From: a virus
DNA length: 22,614 bases
Virus record (IMG/VR): IMGVR_UViG_3300020400_000045
Span: 1 to 22,614 of that record
Reading direction: 5' to 3' (one strand)
Every line of letters begins with the position of its first letter. The first letter of the stretch is position 1. The position numbers and the translations under genes were made by a program. The notes under the pieces were generated by a model. It was not told the DNA's origin. It made no database searches and saw only the letters and a program-made list of their open reading frames with translations. Positions 6,577-19,000 of this stretch are shown here, one piece after another.

Positions 6577-9500
6577 ATGGCCACAACAGACAGACAGAAC
6601 AGATTATTAGTAGCGGAAGATTGGCAGAAGATCTACCAGTCATTCCAACAGGCAGATTTTAAAAGTTACGACTTTGAAACCTTACGTAGAACAATGGTGG
6701 CGTACCTGCGTGAAAACTATCCAGATGATTTCAATGATTTTGTTGAAAGTTCGGAATATGTGGCTCTCATAGACCTGATAGCCTACATTGCTCAGGCTTT
6801 AAGTTTCAGAGTTGACCTGAATGCAAGAGAAAATTTCCTTGAGACAGCAGAGAGAAGAAATTCAGTTTTACGTTTAGCACGTCTAATTAATTACAACGCA
6901 AAAAGGAATAAGCCGGCAACAGGACTTTTAAAAATTAATTCTATATCAACCACGCAAGATGTTGTAGATAGTTCAGGTGTCAATTTAGCAAACCAAACGA
7001 TCAACTGGAACGACTCAGCAAACAGTAATTATCGAGAGCAGTTCGTTGCAATTTTGAACGCGGCAAATCAAACAGGACAACTTTTTGGCAATCCAAGAGA
7101 GTCAGGACCGATCGGCGGAATAAACACAGAGGTTTACACATTAAGTTCTAATCAGATAGATCTACCTTTGTTCAAGTATGTTAAGACAGTGGGCGGTATA
7201 TCCAGGCAGTTTGAAATTGTACCAAGCACTATTGCTAATTCGGATTCAATTTATGAATCAGATCCAATACCAGGGACAGGGCTAACTTATACGTATAGGA
7301 CCGATGGCGGAGGAGACAGTTCTAACAACACCGGTTTTTTCTTTTTATTCAAGCAAGGATCAATGCAGTACGCAGATTTCAATGTGGATACAGCAATAAC
7401 AAATTATGTAAGGTCAATTGCTGTTAACAACATAAATGATTCTGATGTATGGTTATATAAATTAGATCAGTTTGGACAGGTTGCAGAAAAATGGACGCAG
7501 GTACCTTCCCTCTCGGGGAACAACGCAATTTACAATTCTCTGTCAGCATCAGAGAGAAACACTTACAATGTTGTTACTAAGGCAGACGACGCAATTGATC
7601 TTGTGTTTGGTGATGGAAACTTTTCCAATCTACCACTTGGTTCATTTAGAACATACCACAGGGTGAGTGATAATGTGAAATACGCGATAACACCTGCGGA
7701 TATGGCAAGTGTTTCATTTTCAGTGCCTTATACAGATGCCAATGGAGCACAACAGACACTGGCATTGTCGGTTGGATTGAAATCATCGGTTTACAATTCG
7801 GCGGCGGCAGAGTCTAATGCATCAATAAAAGAAAAAGCATCACAAGTTTATTATTCGCAAAACAGAATGATTACAGCAGAGGACTATCAAGTAGTGCCTC
7901 TTTCAGCATCACAGGAGATAGTTAAAGTGAGGTCTGTGAATAGGACAGCATCAGGAATATCAAGGGCAAAAGAAATTTTGGATCCAACTGGCGCCTATTC
8001 AAATGTAAGTGTGTTTGCAGATGATGGTATTCTATACAGGGAAGAATCAACTCAACAGTTCACTTTTACCTTCAACAACAGGAGTGATATACAACAAGTT
8101 ATAGATAGTAGTGTTGAAGCAAAACTAAAACAGGCTTACTCGCGCCACTTTTATTATTTTAAATACGGTACAAAAGATCTTAGTACATTAACAGCAACAT
8201 GGAATTCGTCTACTACTGGCACTAATACCAACACAGGATATTTTGCTGGTAGTGGTGGAGGTGCACTTTCAATAGGTGACTTTGCAACTTCTAACTTTAA
8301 ATTTGCCAAAACAGGTGCGATTATAAAATTTACTTCGCCAGACACTAGAGGATTTCTTAACAATTCGCTTGTTACAGCCGGTACAGACGATGCACAAGAT
8401 AGGAAATGGGCCAAAATAGGCGCTGTGGACGGCGACGGTGCAAACAGCGGAGTAGGAAATCTCGAATCTGGACTAGGTCCCGTCACGCTCAGTAGCATAA
8501 TACCTGACGGTGCAGTTGTAAATGCTGTTATACCAAATCTGTCGACATCATTTTTAGAATCACTTGAACTTGATATTATTGACAGGATAGAAGCGTTTGA
8601 AGAATTTGGTCTGAGATACGATGTAGATTCAGAATCATACAAAGTAATTACTTCTACAAATTTAAGCACGAGCTCTGTGTTTAGCCTAGATAACACAGGA
8701 GACACATCAGGTACCAACCTAGATGCAAGTTGGTGGTTCAAATTTACAAATGACGGAAACACTTACACAGTGACATACAGGAAACTAGATTATATTTTTG
8801 AGTCGGAGTCTCAAAATAAATTCCATTTTGACACTGAAGAAAAAATTTATGATTACAAGACAGGTAAGACTGTAAAAGATGTTGTAAAAATATTAAAAAC
8901 AAATTCGCTTGTATCAACAGGCAACAGTATAGGATATCCAATCACGTGGCAGGTAACTGACACAGTCACAGAAGCAGACGGATATAGAGATAACAGAAAA
9001 GTCAAAGTTGGCTTTTTTGATGATGACGACGACGGTGTAGTTGATAATCCTGATATATTCGACATCATAGTTGAACCAACTTTATCAGTGTCAACAAAAT
9101 TTGTTTTCTTTGAGAAATATATTTCTTATGACAACATAGAAAGATTCAGGCCCTATTCAACAACAAATTTTGTGGTCACGGAAAAAGAAGCAAATATCAA
9201 TTTGAACACCAGCACATACACAGATGGACAGTTGTTCTATTTTTATGCGTCTGATGAGGATGTCATAAAGAAATACAGTTCTACTACAAACACCTTGTCC
9301 ACTACCACAGACTATCTTGCAAGGAAGGGCAGAAGATCATTGAACTTTCAGTACAAACACCACGCAGGACAAGAGACAAGAATAGATCCGAGTGTATCCA
9401 ACATAGTCGATGTCTATCTTTTAGAAAGGACATATGATAATCTATACAGAATTTGGCTTCAAGACGGAGGCACTATGCCTAGCACGTCAACCTCAGACCA

Positions 9501-10074
9501 ACTTAGGATCAATTACTCCGGTACGCTTAATCCTTTGAAATCACTTTCGGATCAAATTGTTTATCATCCGGTAAAATATAAAATTCTTTTTGGTAGCAAA
9601 GCGGCCGAGGAACTGCAGGCAACATTCAAGGTTGTTAAGAATCCAAAAACCAATATCACTGACGCAGTAATCAAAACACGGGTCATAGCCGCAATAAACG
9701 AATTTTTTGCGTTAGATAACTGGGATTTCGGAGATTCATTTTATTTCACGGAACTAGCCGCCTTTATACACAATCAATTGGCGCCTGATTTATTAACGGC
9801 AGTAATTGTTCCAAACCAATCCGGACAGAGTTTTGGGTCTCTGTTCCAGATAGATTCAGCGTCAGACGAAATTTTCATCAGTGGGGCCACCGTTGGTGAT
9901 GTATCAATCATAAGTGCATTAGGAGCCAACCAATTGGCGGCCTCTGGCACAGTTGTGACATCTACATCAACTGCCACAAGCAATAATAATACTTCAACAT
10001 CAGGTTCGACGGTATCAGGCTCTACTACATCAGGATCGGGATCAAGTTCCGGCAGTAGTGGGGCAGGATATTAA
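6577..10074 (+). CDS. 6: Baseplate wedge protein gp6, long marine form
   Basis: Gp6 forms the inner ring that ties the baseplate wedges together around the hub. This one has 1,165 residues against 660 in T4. The N-terminus is clear: LLVAEDWQKIYQSF, YDFETLRRTMVAYLRENYP, DFVESSEYVALIDLIAYIAQ, and LNARENFLETAERRNS. VFGDGNFSNLPLGSFR near 340 and MITAEDYQVVPLSA near 430 are further family blocks. The C-terminal domain also matches: WDFGDSFYFTELAAFIHNQL and FGSLFQIDSASDEIFISGAT. The extra length lies mainly between about 480 and 990; it includes an acidic loop DDDDDGVVDNPD (815-826) like a calcium-binding loop. The last 45 or so residues are almost all Ser, Thr, Gly and Asn, a probable flexible tail. 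No Shine-Dalgarno precedes the ATG, and the predicted leader is very short. It overlaps the next gene by one base (TAATG). Confidence 0.93.
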   Translation: MATTDRQNRLLVAEDWQKIYQSFQQADFKSYDFETLRRTMVAYLRENYPDDFNDFVESSEYVALIDLIAYIAQALSFRVDLNARENFLETAERRNSVLRLARLINYNAKRNKPATGLLKINSISTTQDVVDSSGVNLANQTINWNDSANSNYREQFVAILNAANQTGQLFGNPRESGPIGGINTEVYTLSSNQIDLPLFKYVKTVGGISRQFEIVPSTIANSDSIYESDPIPGTGLTYTYRTDGGGDSSNNTGFFFLFKQGSMQYADFNVDTAITNYVRSIAVNNINDSDVWLYKLDQFGQVAEKWTQVPSLSGNNAIYNSLSASERNTYNVVTKADDAIDLVFGDGNFSNLPLGSFRTYHRVSDNVKYAITPADMASVSFSVPYTDANGAQQTLALSVGLKSSVYNSAAAESNASIKEKASQVYYSQNRMITAEDYQVVPLSASQEIVKVRSVNRTASGISRAKEILDPTGAYSNVSVFADDGILYREESTQQFTFTFNNRSDIQQVIDSSVEAKLKQAYSRHFYYFKYGTKDLSTLTATWNSSTTGTNTNTGYFAGSGGGALSIGDFATSNFKFAKTGAIIKFTSPDTRGFLNNSLVTAGTDDAQDRKWAKIGAVDGDGANSGVGNLESGLGPVTLSSIIPDGAVVNAVIPNLSTSFLESLELDIIDRIEAFEEFGLRYDVDSESYKVITSTNLSTSSVFSLDNTGDTSGTNLDASWWFKFTNDGNTYTVTYRKLDYIFESESQNKFHFDTEEKIYDYKTGKTVKDVVKILKTNSLVSTGNSIGYPITWQVTDTVTEADGYRDNRKVKVGFFDDDDDGVVDNPDIFDIIVEPTLSVSTKFVFFEKYISYDNIERFRPYSTTNFVVTEKEANINLNTSTYTDGQLFYFYASDEDVIKKYSSTTNTLSTTTDYLARKGRRSLNFQYKHHAGQETRIDPSVSNIVDVYLLERTYDNLYRIWLQDGGTMPSTSTSDQLRINYSGTLNPLKSLSDQIVYHPVKYKILFGSKAAEELQATFKVVKNPKTNITDAVIKTRVIAAINEFFALDNWDFGDSFYFTELAAFIHNQLAPDLLTAVIVPNQSGQSFGSLFQIDSASDEIFISGATVGDVSIISALGANQLAASGTVVTSTSTATSNNNTSTSGSTVSGSTTSGSGSSSGSSGAGY

Positions 10075-13000
10075 TGGCCGATAACATTACAAACTCATTA
10101 TCAAATAACGAAGTAGTCAAGCAAGGCAACAACGAGTACAGGCGTACAGTACAACAACTACCTGCTTTTTACAGGACAGATTCAAATCAAAGATTCCTAT
10201 CAAGCACCGTTGACCCATTTGTGCAGAAAGGCGCTCTAGAAAGACTAGATGGTTACATAGGCAGACAGGACGCATACACTAGGGGTGTAAATGATAGATA
10301 CATCAATGCAACAAGCAGAGACAGATATGCATATCAACTCGAGCCTGCTGTAACATACACTAACAGAGATACCACATCTGTGAATCCAGAGGATCAAGTC
10401 AGATTTACAGGAACATATGATGACTACATCAACCAAATAAAATATTTTGGAGGCCTTGTTAATAATCATGACAGATTAAACAAGGAACGTGTTTACAGTT
10501 GGAATCCTGCCATAGACTATGATAAATTAATCAATTATAGGGAATACTACTGGATTCCAGAAGGCCCAGGATCTATACAAATTGATTCGGTAGGACCATC
10601 CGCAGTTGCGGAGTATAAGGTTGAAAATTTGGCACAAGGAGCCTACAACTTTTCTCACAGGGAAAATGAAAACAATCCAACCCTAACGCTGTACAGAGGC
10701 AACACATACAAATTCAATGTCAATGCTAAAGGACATCCTTTTTACATAATGACTGAGCCATACAAAGATGGTTCCACTGATTTATTTTATAAATCAGGTG
10801 TTACAAACGCTGGCGCGGTCTATGGCACCGTGACCTTTACAGTGCCTAAAGATGCTCCAGATATACTCTACTATCAATGTGGCAACCACAATGCCATGGG
10901 TGGTATACTTCAGATAAAAGATATCACTGCAACAACGGAAATTAATCCGGCCGACGACATAATTGGGGCAAAGAATTACAGTCTTAGGACTTTAGACCTA
11001 TCCAATGGTATGAAAATTAAATTTACAAATAGTCTTGTAGGCGCAGATTACAAAGATAAAGAATATTATGTTGAAGGTGTAGGAGATGCTATCACCCTGA
11101 CCGATGTCGAAGACATGATTACACCTGGCAGTTATTCAACAGAATCTACTGTACTGTATGATGCTGTTGGTTATGACACAAGGCCCTACGCAAAATCATT
11201 CTACACACCAGACAATCAGGATTACATTACAATTAAGAGGGACTCTCGTGACCAGAATGCTTGGTCTAGATACAACAGATGGTTCCATAGGGAGGTCATC
11301 GAGGAAACTGCTAGAGTAGGAGGTTTCACTCCCACACTAGATGAAAACAGTAGGGCAAAAAGACCAATTATTGAATTTGATTCAGGTTTGGCATTGTACA
11401 ACCACGGAACAGTTGCTAAAAAATCAGTAACATTGCTGGACACAGTTACAACTGATGCGTTCAGCACAGTGGTAAAACAGACTGGTTATATTATTGACGG
11501 CTTGCCTTTAGAAGATGGCATGAGGGTAGTGTTCACAGCAGACACAGATAGCACTGTCAAGAATAAGATATACACTGTGAACTTTGTGACTGCAGGTGAT
11601 TCAACACAGGTCATATCATTGACAGAAGCCACAGATAGCACAGCATCTGCTGACGACAGTATCTTTATTGAATTTGGTTTAACTAACCAAGGTAAAACAT
11701 TACATTATGACGGTGTGACGGGTTCATGGAAAGAATCACAACAAAAAACTGGAGTAAATCAACAGCCTTTATTCAGTATGTTTGATAACGATCATACAAG
11801 TTTCGATGATGCTACAAAATATCCTAACAGTTCATTTGTGGGTGCAAGTGTGTTCAAATTTTCAACGTCAGATACGGCAACAACAGACACAGTCTTAGGA
11901 ATTAAAGTCAAATACAACACTGTAAACAATGTTGGAGATATAGTATTTGAATCGGATCATACAAGTGGTACATTCACTTATAAATCAGGAAAAACTACGT
12001 TAACTAAAAATCTCGCAGAAGGACATTTGCATTACACAACAAGTAAAACAACACACAACAACAAAAGTGCATGGGTCGAAAGGACAAACCTAAGCAAACA
12101 AAGAGTAGTAAGGACATTTACAGTAGGGAGTACAGAGAAAAAATTGTTTCCTATAGATTGCTTTGACAAATCTGCAAACATAAGTGATCTCGAAGTTTCG
12201 GTTTTAGTAAATGGAGAAAGAAAAACACTCTTAACAGATTTCACATTGGTAAATGGAACAAAAAACAAATATGTTAAATTTAATAAAGATCAAAACACAA
12301 ACGATCAAATAAGGCTGGCTGTGTACAGTGCTAATGATAAGGTAGAAGCGAAAGGTATCTATGAGGTTCCTGAAAACTTATCAACCAATAGTAGCAACGA
12401 CAAATTGGGAACATTCACGTATGGGCAAATCCTCAGACACGTAAGGGACATATTTGATAAGAATACAAGTCTCGTTGGTTCTGTCCCGGGTGCTACTAAT
12501 TTGAGAGATAATCCAGATGCAAGATTACTAGGCGGAACGATACATCAACACGAAGGTCCGCTTATGCCTGCTATATTTGGTCTCATAGATCAAGAAAGTA
12601 ATTTAATCAACGCCATAGAATACACTACTCAGGAGTATGAAAAATGGTATGATTCATTTTTAACTCACGCCGTAGGCACTGCTTACGAAGGAGTTGCCGC
12701 AGATAGGGTTGACGAAATAATAGCCAGCATTACGCAAGGCAGAAATTCATCTTTCCCGTTTTTCAATGAGGACATGTTGGGACATGGAGAAAATGTCACT
12801 ACAAGGTCTTACACTGTACAAGGATCATCACAGACCGAATATGCTATAGATTCTATGCATGACATTACAAAATCTAGCAACAGGGCGGTATACGTTTATC
12901 TTAATGACGTCCAATTACTTTTAGGGAGCCATTACACATTCAGCACCACAGATGACAGTGTCAATATCACAGCCACACTGGCCGAGGGAGATAAGATTGT

Positions 13001-16000
13001 AATCAAAGACTATGCAGACACTAAAGGCAGTTACATGCCTGTATCACCAACCAAATTGGGAATATATCCTAAGTACACTCCAGAACTTTTTACCGATGAC
13101 ACGTATATCACTAGTACTTCAGTAATACGTAAACACGATGGTTCTATTATAAAAGCATATGGAGATGAAAGAGATTCTCTTATATTAGAATTAGAAAAAA
13201 GAATTTATAACAACCTTAAGACAAATTATGACAACACTTTGCTACAGATCAACGATATCATGCCAAGTGCTTTCACATCTACCGAATATAAGTTAAGTGA
13301 AGTTGACAGCGTGATGGCTTCTGATTTTTATTCGTGGGCAGGACGTGGTAATGTTCAATACATTAACAACACTACATTCGTAGAAGGTTCGCCGTTCACG
13401 TACAACTACGCTCTTTCAACTTCTAAAAAGACAGGCGACAAATTGCCTGGATATTGGAGAGCAATTTACAAATTTTACTATGATACAGATGCTCCTCACG
13501 TGAGACCATGGGAGATGTTAGGTCATTCAGAGAAACCGTCGGATTGGGACGATACATATGGCCCTGCACCATACACTTCTGGCAACAATGTTCTATGGAA
13601 TAAGATTGCAGGTGAATCAGGTAGGTATGGAAAGCCTACTATAAATGATTATCTACCGGTTGATGCTTCGGGTAATTTACTTGACCCTTTACAGATAGGA
13701 CTTGTAAAAGATTTAGACATAGCAGGAAGGTCAACAGGTTGGAAGTTTGGTGACCAAGCGCCTGCTGAAACCGCCTGGAGGAGATCTTCATCATATCCAT
13801 TTACGGTGATCAAAACTTTAGCACTGACAAAACCTGCAAAATTTTTCAGTAACTTTTTCGATAATTCCAGGTTAACAACAAATGTAGCCGGAAACCAAAT
13901 TGATAAGGACACTGGCATACGTGCTACGCTTGGCTCTGCCAAATATCACCTCGAAACGGAAACAGACAATAAAACAGGAGTGACAACCACGTATCTTACT
14001 GCAGGATATCAACCGTTGATTGTAAACTATCTGATATCGAGAAATCTCGATGCAAAAACATTTTATTATGACAAGATGAAAAATTTAAAAGTTCAGTTGG
14101 CTTACAAACTTGGAGGATTTACAGACAAAGAAAATTTAAAAATACTTACAGATTCTGTATCTCCTGGATCAACGTCGGGATCCAAATTTATTCCAGACGA
14201 AAACTATAAGATTTTATTTAGAACATCAAATCCGGTAAACAGTTTTGAATACTCGGGTGTGTTGATAGAAGCAAATACGGATACAACAACAAAGACTGAC
14301 GGATCAACAGTTACAAATGTAGGCGGATATAAGGTACTAGGGTATTCGAAAGCCAAACCTTTCTTTAAGTTTTACTATCCTATAAAAAATACAAATCCAT
14401 CGCCTGTATCTGTGGAGGGTTCAATTGAAGTCAAAAAATATGAAAGTTATCATGAGCAAGTGCAAACTGTGCCTTATGGTCATGTATTCAATACTATACA
14501 GGATGTAGCAGATTTTCTTTTTGGTTACGGACATTACCTAGAAGATCAAGGATTTAAATTTAATAAATTTTCAAATGAACTCAAAGAAACATTGAATTGG
14601 ACCAATGCGGTAAGAGAATTTCTGTTTTGGACTACACAAAAATGGACTCCTGGGTCAGCAGTAACAGTTTCTCCGGCCGCTGATGGATTCGAATTAGATA
14701 CCACAGACAGTATTGTTGGCAGAATGAAGAACCAAGCAGGTGATTACTCTATACTTGATTCTGGCGGAAGAAAAATTGATATCAGAGAATTATCAACTAA
14801 AAGATTAGGAAAAACTTTTGAATTAGCAATCAAATCACCGGACGTAGGATTGTACAATATTGCACTTAACACAGTCCAGAAAGAACACATTCTTCTTTTT
14901 GACAACAAAACTGTGTTCTCTGATATTATTTACGAGCCGTACACAGGTTTCAGACAGCAAAGACTCAAATTAGTAGGATGGAAAACAGCAGGATGGAATG
15001 GTGATTACTATGCACCAGGTTTTGTGTTTGATGCGGCTCAGGTAACTTACTGGTCTGCAAATACAGATTACAGGATTGGGGATTCAGTTGAATACCAAGG
15101 CAAATTCTACGTGGCGAAATCAAATCATAATTCTGGTGGCAAGTTTGAAACAGAATCTTGGACATTAAAAACTGATAAGCCAGCACCACAACTTATACCT
15201 AACTTCGAATACAAAATTTCTCAATTTAATGATTTTTATGACCTCGAAACAAACAACTTTGATGAATCACAGCAAAAATTAGCACAGCGATTAATCGGTT
15301 ACAAATCTAGGGATTACTTAGAAAATTTATTTGTCAATGACGTGTCTCAATACAAATTCTACCATGGATTTATTAAAGAAAAAGGAACACAGAACGCAAT
15401 AGATAAACTTTTAAAGGCAAAGTATGAGGGAGAAGACATAGATTTACAACTTTATCCAGAATGGATGATAAGGACCGGAAATATCGGTAACACAGATTCA
15501 ACGGAAAGTATTCAAATTATTTTGCCTGAAGCCGAAATTAGAAGCGATCCACAGAGCATTGAACTACTAGAAACCACAAATGACACTGCGGACTATTCGA
15601 GGTCTAAAGGCGTAGCAAAAGAAAATCTGTTTTACAAACCTGTTGAGTACGATACCTCTTCGACTTTTAGTCAACTTGATTACACAAAGCAAGGAGTTGA
15701 CAAAGAGTCCGCTCAGGTATACAAGACTGCAGGATATCCTCAATTGGAGCAGGTACAACATACAGCATTCAATATTACAGACCTGTTTAATTTAGACGTA
15801 TCAAGGGTGAAATCCAGTGAACTTATTTGGGTTGCAAATAAATCAAATAAAGACTGGGACGTATTTAGATTAACAGCAGGAGATTTCAAAATTTCTACTG
15901 TAAGGACTGTAAACAGTGCCACTCAGTTAGAAATTGTGTTCACAGGGTCACATGGTTTGTCCCAAGGTACACAGACAACAGAACCAGACTATTTTGCTAT

Positions 16001-19000
16001 CAGCAACAGTGAAGAAGAGACGATGAACGGGGTGCATCAAGTGTCCAGTGTAATAGATCATAAGACTGTTGTAATAGATTATGAGGGGAACACTGCTTTT
16101 ATTCCCGCTTTGGATGATGGATCTACATCAGATAGTTACGGAAATATTTACAAATTTGTGTCTGTCAGATTTGATAGCATGGACAACGTAAATGATAGAT
16201 TAAATTATTCTGTGTACAAAGACAGAGATGACAGTATAGAACTGGAAGGTGATAAAGTTTTTGCGGACAACGACACTTCCAATTTATGGCGTGTGTATGA
16301 AAAGCAAGATCCTTACACATTGCAAACAATACTATCACCAGACACTGCTACGGCCGGACAGGAATTTGGACACCGTGTAGTGGCACGTAATGATGGTAGA
16401 ACTATCGTTGCGTCTAGTCCAGGGAAAGGCCAAGGAACAGTTAACTTCCTATTCAGGTCTATAGCATCTGCAGGAAACATATTTAGGAATCAATCATCTG
16501 TAACAACTACTGTTGGAAATGATACCACAGGAAGACTTGGCGAGTCATTATCAATGAGTACCGATGAAAATTTTGTTGTTGCTGGTGCGCCTTATGCCAA
16601 CTCGATAGGATCAGATGGAAGTACAAGGTTTGCGGATGCAGGTGCAATAAAAATATTCTTATGGGATCCAGACACATTCAAATATGGAACACTAGTGACG
16701 AGAAGACCACCAACAGACGCGGCATCTCAAAACTTTGGTTGGGCACACAAAATTGCTGAGCCTGGCTCGAGTTCAACTAGAAGCACTCCAACGAAATACA
16801 TGTTTGTTTCTTCGCCTGGTTTGACATCAGATAAGGGTAGAGTATACATGTACGAATGGGGAATAGGTGCTGACGGCTCAACATATGACACTTGGACTCA
16901 ATGTGCAACAATAGATTCACCAGAGGGAGGCTCAGGACAGAGGTTTGGACATAGATTGGAAATTAACGATAATGGTGACATACTGGCAGTAAGTTCACTT
17001 GCTCCAGGCAACGCAGGAAAAGTTGACATATTTGTAAGATCATCTCAGTCAAACGATGACAGCGTAACACATTCTTTCACACACATGCAAACACTTACAG
17101 GAGTATCAGCAGATGGGTCAAGTTTGAACACACAATTCGGCGATTCAATTGCTATGAGTAAAGATGGAACAATGTTGGTTATAGGTGCACCGGGCGTTGA
17201 CAAAGTTGGACAAGATGACGGTGGTGCTGTATACACATACAAATGGAACGCAGACGGGTCTACAAACACTTACACATTACAACAGACTATCGAAGCACCT
17301 GATCCTCAAGGCAACATGAGATTTGGTACATCGTTGAGTATAAATCAGTCAGGTACTAGGTTAGTCATTGGTGCTGACAATTTCTCAAGTACAAGAGAGA
17401 TGAAATTAGACAATGGCGAAACAACTTTTGACCTACAAGACACAACTTTTATTGACATAAACAAAGGATCTGGTAGTGCTTACACTGCCACGATGTACAA
17501 CACTAAATTTGCAATTGATGACAGGTTAGTGACAGACAGTGTTACTGAGCATGACAAGTTTGGAAAAGGCGTATGTGCAATAGACGACACAATAATTGTT
17601 GGAGCACCTAGCGACGATGGCAATGTAACCTCCGATGGAAGTACAAGAGTACAAAATGATGGCACAGTATCCTGTTTTGACTTGTCAGTTTCTGGTCAGT
17701 ATGCATGGAAGAATATAACAACAGAGACACCTTTGATGGACATTGAAAAAGCAGGACATGTATTTGACTTTAACAATAAGTCTAAACAAATAAGAGATCA
17801 TTATGACCTTTACGATCCAGTCAAAGGACGTATTTTAGGAATCGCTGATAGGGAAATAGGTTACAAAACGATGTGGGATCCTGCGGCCTACAATACTGGT
17901 GAAGAGTCCACTCAAAAAACACCGTGGGGTGCAGAACACATAGGTGAGGTATGGTGGGATTTATCAACAGTGAAATGGCTCTGGTATGAGCAAGACACAC
18001 AGGAATACAAATTTAATCACTGGGGACAGAAATTTCCAGGCTCAAGAATAGACATTTACGAATGGACGGAATCTCCTGTGCTACCTAGCGTTTGGAACAC
18101 TAGATCAGGCACACAACAAGGAGTAAAAGAAGGCATTTCTGGAGTGGCGGCATACTTTGATGATTCGAGATATAATGTTGTAAGGAAATATAATTCTGCT
18201 GTTGATAGATTTGTCAACGTGTACTATTTCTGGGTAAGAAACAGATCAACAGTTCCTATGAACAGTGTTGTGCCTAGGAAAAACAGCACTGCATTTGTTA
18301 GAAATATAATAGATTCACCCCAAAATTTCTCGTACAAATATTATTCAATCACGGACACAAACAAACTTATTATCAATAATATAGGTGGTCTCGTAAACAG
18401 CGACATAGTATTGAACGTTGATATAAGGACCAATACGTTTGAAGGAGATTCACACTCGGTATGGAAACTGGCAAGGGAAGGTGACAAGGATTGGAGACCG
18501 GGATTACAAATAGAAACACGTTGGTGGGATTCATTGACAGGTAAAAATACTGCAGGTGACAAAGTGCCAGATATCAATCTAGGATTGAACAGGAGATATG
18601 GAAACAATATAAGGCCTAGACAAAGTTGGTATGTTAACAGATTTGATGCTTTAAAAGAATTAATAGATTATGCAAATACTGTTTTGAAGAAACATCAGTT
18701 GGTTGGAACAATTAATTTAGAAAACCTGAACAGTAAAGATCCAGAGCCTACTGCACAGAGTTTGTTGTGGGACGCATCTGTAGACACATACGCAGAATTA
18801 ACATACATAGACACCAAAGATCTTTCAGGCACAGTTAACTATCTTGTGAAGGCAGACGAGACCGCTAATAATTTCTGGGCAATATACAAATGGGATGGCA
18901 CAGAATGGTCACGTACGAAACTGCAGACTTACAACACAGGATCTTATTGGAGTTACGTAGACTGGTATGGTACAGATCCTGCCATACACGAAATGATCCA

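Noticed and set aside
8154-8762. 202-codon minus-strand frame
   Set aside because: It is antisense to gp6, whose reading frame is supported on both sides; no motif seen.
14036-14051. Seven-base inverted repeat ATCGAGAAATCTCGAT, hairpin-like
   Set aside because: It lies inside the giant coding frame, has a two-base loop, and has no T-run, so it is not a terminator.
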